From Noviherbaspirillum pedocola (GTDB lineage Bacteria > Pseudomonadota > Gammaproteobacteria > Burkholderiales > Burkholderiaceae_D): a DNA stretch of 64,000 bases. The stretch is taken from the NCBI RefSeq assembly GCF_016632335.1, contig NZ_JAEPBG010000007.1:186001-250000 (forward strand), read 5' to 3'. This document shows, one piece after another, positions 61,203 to 64,000 of this stretch (positions are counted from its first letter, which is position 1; every line of letters begins with the position of its first letter). The position numbers and the translations under genes were made by a program. The notes below the pieces were generated by a model that had not been told where the DNA came from, searched no databases, and saw nothing but the letters and a program-made list of their open reading frames with translations.

Positions 61203-61949
61203 CTATGAACAGCCACGGCTTTCCTGCCGCGGAAACTCGGCCCGCGCACGCGAGACCTGCGCTTCGGCCGCGGCATCCAGGCCGCGCAGCTGTATCGCTA
61301 CCCGCGCCGGGCCGGTGCCGGCTTCAACCACCCGCGCGGTGCGCACGCCGCGTCGGCTCATCGTTGCGAGATGAGCGTTGGCCGCTTCCTCGGTGCGGAA
61401 GGTGCCCAGCGCAATGCCCCAGCGCCGCGGCGACGCATCCTGCACGATGTAGGAATCGGTGACGCCGAGCGCGCGCAATTCCGTGGTCTTGCGCTCGGCC
61501 GCGTCCATGCTTCCCTGCGGCGGGATCATCACCATGTAGCTGGCCGCTCCCGGCACCTCACGGCGCGAGACCTTGCCGGCCAGGCCGAGCTGCTCCAGGC
61601 GCGCTTCGAAGCGGCCGGCTTCGGTGGGCGTGAAGCTGCCGATTTCGATGCATGCGGTCGTCGGCGTTGCTGGCGCCGCCGCGTTCGCCGGAGCCGCCGT
61701 GCTGGGTGTCGATGTCGCGGCTGCGCTTGTTGCCGGGTTTGTTGGGCTTGCCGGGCTTGCATTAGCTGCGGGAGGGGTCGCTTCGACGGCCGGCGTGGCC
61801 GCGCCTGATGCCGGCACCAGCTGGATGCGGTTGGCGTTGAGCTGGTTGGCAAGCCGCGCCGGTTCATGCCCGGCGCCAGCGCCGCGGCTCAGCGTGTACA
61901 CCAGCAGATTGGCCAGGAGCAGCGCCCCGAACAGCAGTTTGAACATCAT
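61203..61949 (-). CDS. SPOR-domain membrane protein
   Basis: A 248-residue protein with an N-terminal membrane helix (about 3-20), a long Ala/Thr/Pro-rich linker (about 50-95) and a C-terminal SPOR-like region (about 98-235, [19 protein letters not shown]). SPOR domains bind denuded glycans at the septum. Its neighbours coaX and birA are conserved. It starts in the coaX stop (ATGA). Confidence 0.88.
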   Translation of the reverse strand: MMFKLLFGALLLANLLVYTLSRGAGAGHEPARLANQLNANRIQLVPASGAATPAVEATPPAANASPASPTNPATSAAATSTPSTAAPANAAAPATPTTACIEIGSFTPTEAGRFEARLEQLGLAGKVSRREVPGAASYMVMIPPQGSMDAAERKTTELRALGVTDSYIVQDASPRRWGIALGTFRTEEAANAHLATMSRRGVRTARVVEAGTGPARVAIQLRGLDAAAEAQVSRARAEFPRQESRGCS

Positions 61950-62719
61950 CGCTTGGGCTCCGTAAGAATCACTTGCAGGCCGATCAGCACCAGGTTACCG
62001 ATGCCCACCGCCGACAGCGACAGATGCGGCGCAATGATCGTGCCGGCGCCGCCGGAAATGATGCAGCGCGCCGTGCCATGCGCCTCGGTCAGCGCGGTGG
62101 CCGCGCGCTCGATTGCGCCAGCCTGCGCCGCAATGCAGCCGGAAGCGATCGCATCGGCCGTATTGTCAGCGAAAGGCGCAAGCCCTGAGGCGCGCGCATC
62201 GATGTGCGGCAACTGCGCGGTGCCGGCCGCCAGCGCGCGCGCCATCATGTCGAGGCCGGGCAGGATCATCCCGCCGAGGAAATCGCCTTGCGGCGAGACC
62301 GCATCGATCGTGGTGGCGGTGCCGCAGGTAGCCACGATCAGCGCCTCGTTTGGATAGCGCGCCCGCGCGCCGATCGCAGCGGCGAAGCGGTCCGCGCCGA
62401 GTTGCGACGGTTCCCGGTAGCGATTGCGCAAGCCGCCCGCCTCTGGCGACGAGCGAAACAGCTGCAGGGCGGGCGCCTGCGGCCCGAATGCGCGCTGCAG
62501 CTGCCCTTCGAGCGCTGCGCGCATCGCTTCACCGGCGACATTGCACAGCAGCGCGACGTCGACCGTTGCTGCAGCCACGCGCCAGGCGTCGCCGAGCGCA
62601 TCGATGCCGTCGCGCGCCGCAGCGCCGGTGGCGAGCCAATCGCCAGGCGCCGCGCCACGCTCGGCCAGCGCCCATTTGACGCGGGTATTACCCGCATCCA
62701 GCAGCAGCATGCGGCTCAT
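61946..62719 (-). CDS. coaX: Type III pantothenate kinase
   Basis: First step of coenzyme A synthesis. The 257 residues have the phosphate-binding LLLDAGNTRVKWAL, LGADRFAAAIGA, the catalytic region ATCGTATTIDAV and GGMILPGLDMMARAL. It lacks the feedback properties of type I kinases. It overlaps birA by ATGA. Confidence 0.95.
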   Translation of the reverse strand: MSRMLLLDAGNTRVKWALAERGAAPGDWLATGAAARDGIDALGDAWRVAAATVDVALLCNVAGEAMRAALEGQLQRAFGPQAPALQLFRSSPEAGGLRNRYREPSQLGADRFAAAIGARARYPNEALIVATCGTATTIDAVSPQGDFLGGMILPGLDMMARALAAGTAQLPHIDARASGLAPFADNTADAIASGCIAAQAGAIERAATALTEAHGTARCIISGGAGTIIAPHLSLSAVGIGNLVLIGLQVILTEPKR

Positions 62720-63507
62720 GCCTCGGCCCGCCGCAATGACACATCGCCGGAGAGCACCGCGACGCGACCGGCATCGGTGTCGAGCAGCAGACGGCCGCTG
62801 TCGTCGATGCCGGCGGCCATGCCCTGGTGCAGCGTACGCGCGCCGTCGAGCACGGCCACCCGCTCGCCGCGCCAGGCATGCAGCGCATTCCAGCGCGCGG
62901 CAAACGCGGCCACGCCGCCAGCCTCGAATTCAACGCATGCCTCTGCCAGCGCATTGAGCAGCGCAGCAAGCAGCGCATTGCGGTCGGCCTGCAGACTCGG
63001 CAGCGCCGCGGCCGGCCGGTCGATGCGCGAGCGCAGTTCCGGCGGCAGCGCCAGGTTGATGCCTATGCCGATGACGGCCGTGACGCGGTCTTCGCCCGGC
63101 GGCGCGATCTCGACCAGGATGCCGGCCAGCTTTTCGCCTTCCAGCAGCACATCGTTCGGCCATTTCAAACGCGCAGCAACTCCGAGCGCATTCAGGGTTT
63201 CCGCCACGGCCACGCCCACGGCCAGCGGCAGGCCGACCAATTGCGGCAGGCTGCGCCGGAAAGGCCAGGCGAGAGAAAACGTCAGGCTGGAACCCGGCGC
63301 CGAATGCCAGGTGCGCCCGGCGCGGCCGCGCCCGGCATGCTGTGATTCCGCGGCCAGCAGCAGCGGCGCATCGAAGTCCCGCTGCGCCGCGCGCGCGAGC
63401 AGGTCGGCATTGGTGGAGCCGGTTTCGGGAACGGTTTCGATGGCGACCCGGCGCGCTTGGCCGGCGGTCTGCGCGGCGATCTGCCGCGCGCACAGGGGAG
63501 AAATCAT
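62716..63507 (-). CDS. birA: Biotin-[acetyl-CoA carboxylase] ligase, lacking DNA-binding domain
   Basis: Attaches biotin to carrier proteins. The 263 residues start near MISPLCARQ (63507; a Met three codons earlier is possible). GSTN and the biotin-AMP loop ESQHAGRGRAGRTW (about 57-70), KWPNDVLL and GIGINLALP are visible. No N-terminal winged helix is present, so it cannot act as the biotin repressor as E. coli BirA does. It is divergent from the MlaE-type permease gene. Confidence 0.94.
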   Translation of the reverse strand: MISPLCARQIAAQTAGQARRVAIETVPETGSTNADLLARAAQRDFDAPLLLAAESQHAGRGRAGRTWHSAPGSSLTFSLAWPFRRSLPQLVGLPLAVGVAVAETLNALGVAARLKWPNDVLLEGEKLAGILVEIAPPGEDRVTAVIGIGINLALPPELRSRIDRPAAALPSLQADRNALLAALLNALAEACVEFEAGGVAAFAARWNALHAWRGERVAVLDGARTLHQGMAAGIDDSGRLLLDTDAGRVAVLSGDVSLRRAEA

Positions 63508-63577
63508 GCCGCGCATTGTAAGCCATGGAATGGCGCAGACATTCCCGCCCCGGAACTTCTCCCTTACACTTGCCGCC

Positions 63578-64000
63578 ATGCTGAATCCGCCCCTGCCCGC
63601 GCTCGAACTTGACCATGAGCGCCCTTCCACCGTCCTTGCCCGCGGCCCCTGGAAAGTCCAGGCGCTGGCGCAGCCGTCGGCGATGGCCGGCGTGAAGGCG
63701 GCGTTGAAGCGTGTGACGGGCGCAGCGGGCATGCCGGCCGCTGAGCTGCAATGGGATTTGTCCGGCATCTCCGCGCTCGACCATATCGGTGCGCAACTGC
63801 TGTGGAATGCCTGGGGCCGGCGCCGTCCGACGCGCCTGGCGCTGGCGCCGGGACAGGAGGACGTCTTTCGCCGGCTTGAAGCGGCCGGCACGCTGGCGCT
63901 GCCGCAGCAAGCATCGCGGCTGTCGCTGGCCTCGCTGCTGCGTCTGTCGAACAAGGCCGCCGACCATTTCCTTGGCCTGGTCACGCTGTTCGGACAATGC
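63578..64000 (+). CDS. MlaE-family ABC permease with N-terminal STAS-like domain, 3'-truncated
   Basis: The frame from ATG 63578 stays open to the window end (141 codons). The visible part is a STAS-like domain (about 1-100, LQWDLSGISALDHIGAQLLWNAWG) followed by the start of a membrane segment (LSNKAADHFLGLVTLFG). This fits the lipid-transport permease that carries an N-terminal STAS domain in proteobacteria and lies beside birA in Burkholderiales. The membrane part is cut off. Confidence 0.82.
   Translation, partial: MLNPPLPALELDHERPSTVLARGPWKVQALAQPSAMAGVKAALKRVTGAAGMPAAELQWDLSGISALDHIGAQLLWNAWGRRRPTRLALAPGQEDVFRRLEAAGTLALPQQASRLSLASLLRLSNKAADHFLGLVTLFGQC

Overview
The window is GC-rich chromosomal DNA from a betaproteobacterium of the order Burkholderiales, most likely Oxalobacteraceae (Herbaspirillum/Noviherbaspirillum-like). 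This rests on gene content and synteny: mrdA-rodA-rlpA, rsmI-lpoA-yraN-diaA-dolP, dacA/dat/ybeD/lipB/lipA, rhodanese-grxC-secB-gpsA, gpmA-envC-ctpA, and birA-coaX-SPOR beside an MlaE-type permease. Gene density is high. I see no rRNA, tRNA, CRISPR array, prophage, insertion sequence or plasmid origin. About 62 protein genes can be supported, two of them cut by the window ends.

Layout. 1-4 kb: elongasome and septal wall genes (PBP2, RodA, RlpA). 4-8.3 kb: RsmI divergent from the LpoA-YraN-DiaA-DolP cluster, then a DsrE protein. 8.3-11 kb: a chemoreceptor behind a structured leader, and a TlpA-type thioredoxin. 11-16.1 kb: lipoate synthesis (lipA, lipB, ybeD), dat and dacA on the minus strand, interrupted by a plus-strand outer-membrane barrel gene. 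16.1-21.3 kb: hydrolase, ferredoxin, acyl-CoA synthetase, AsmA. 21.4-26.1 kb: a five-gene plus-strand operon encoding a di-haem cytochrome lipoprotein, porin, FMN-binding protein, ApbE flavin transferase and a four-helix membrane protein. It has a strong promoter overlapped by a Fur-box-like site and is the most interesting functional unit here. 26.2-32.7 kb: xthA, pyrE, metK, two LpxL-like acyltransferases, dapF. 32.7-40.1 kb: DUF484, xerC, a CobW GTPase, dksA, a tandem TPR-STAS protein and hslVU. 40.5-51.2 kb: a type II secretion operon on the minus strand (gspG-H-I-K-L-M-N-D-E-F-C) with no gspJ. 51.5-54.3 kb: gpsA, SH3 protein, secB, grxC, rhodanese. 54.4-58.9 kb: gpmA, envC, ctpA, moeB. 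59-64 kb: HAD nucleotidase, argB, a Cys-rich protein, SPOR protein, coaX, birA and the start of an MlaE-type permease.

Cell-envelope construction is the shared theme: wall synthesis and its regulators, lipid A acylation, outer-membrane lipoproteins, secretion, SecB and LytM/CtpA proteins. The intergenic regions carry two related families of REP-like palindromes built on TAGG(G/T)TGGGC...GCCCA(A/C)CCTA. Several of them supply the TAG stop codon of the adjacent gene. Well-formed intrinsic terminators separate many units.

Promoters, operators and RNA structures were read by eye and not scored. Family assignments come from recognising conserved motifs and gene order, without any database search.
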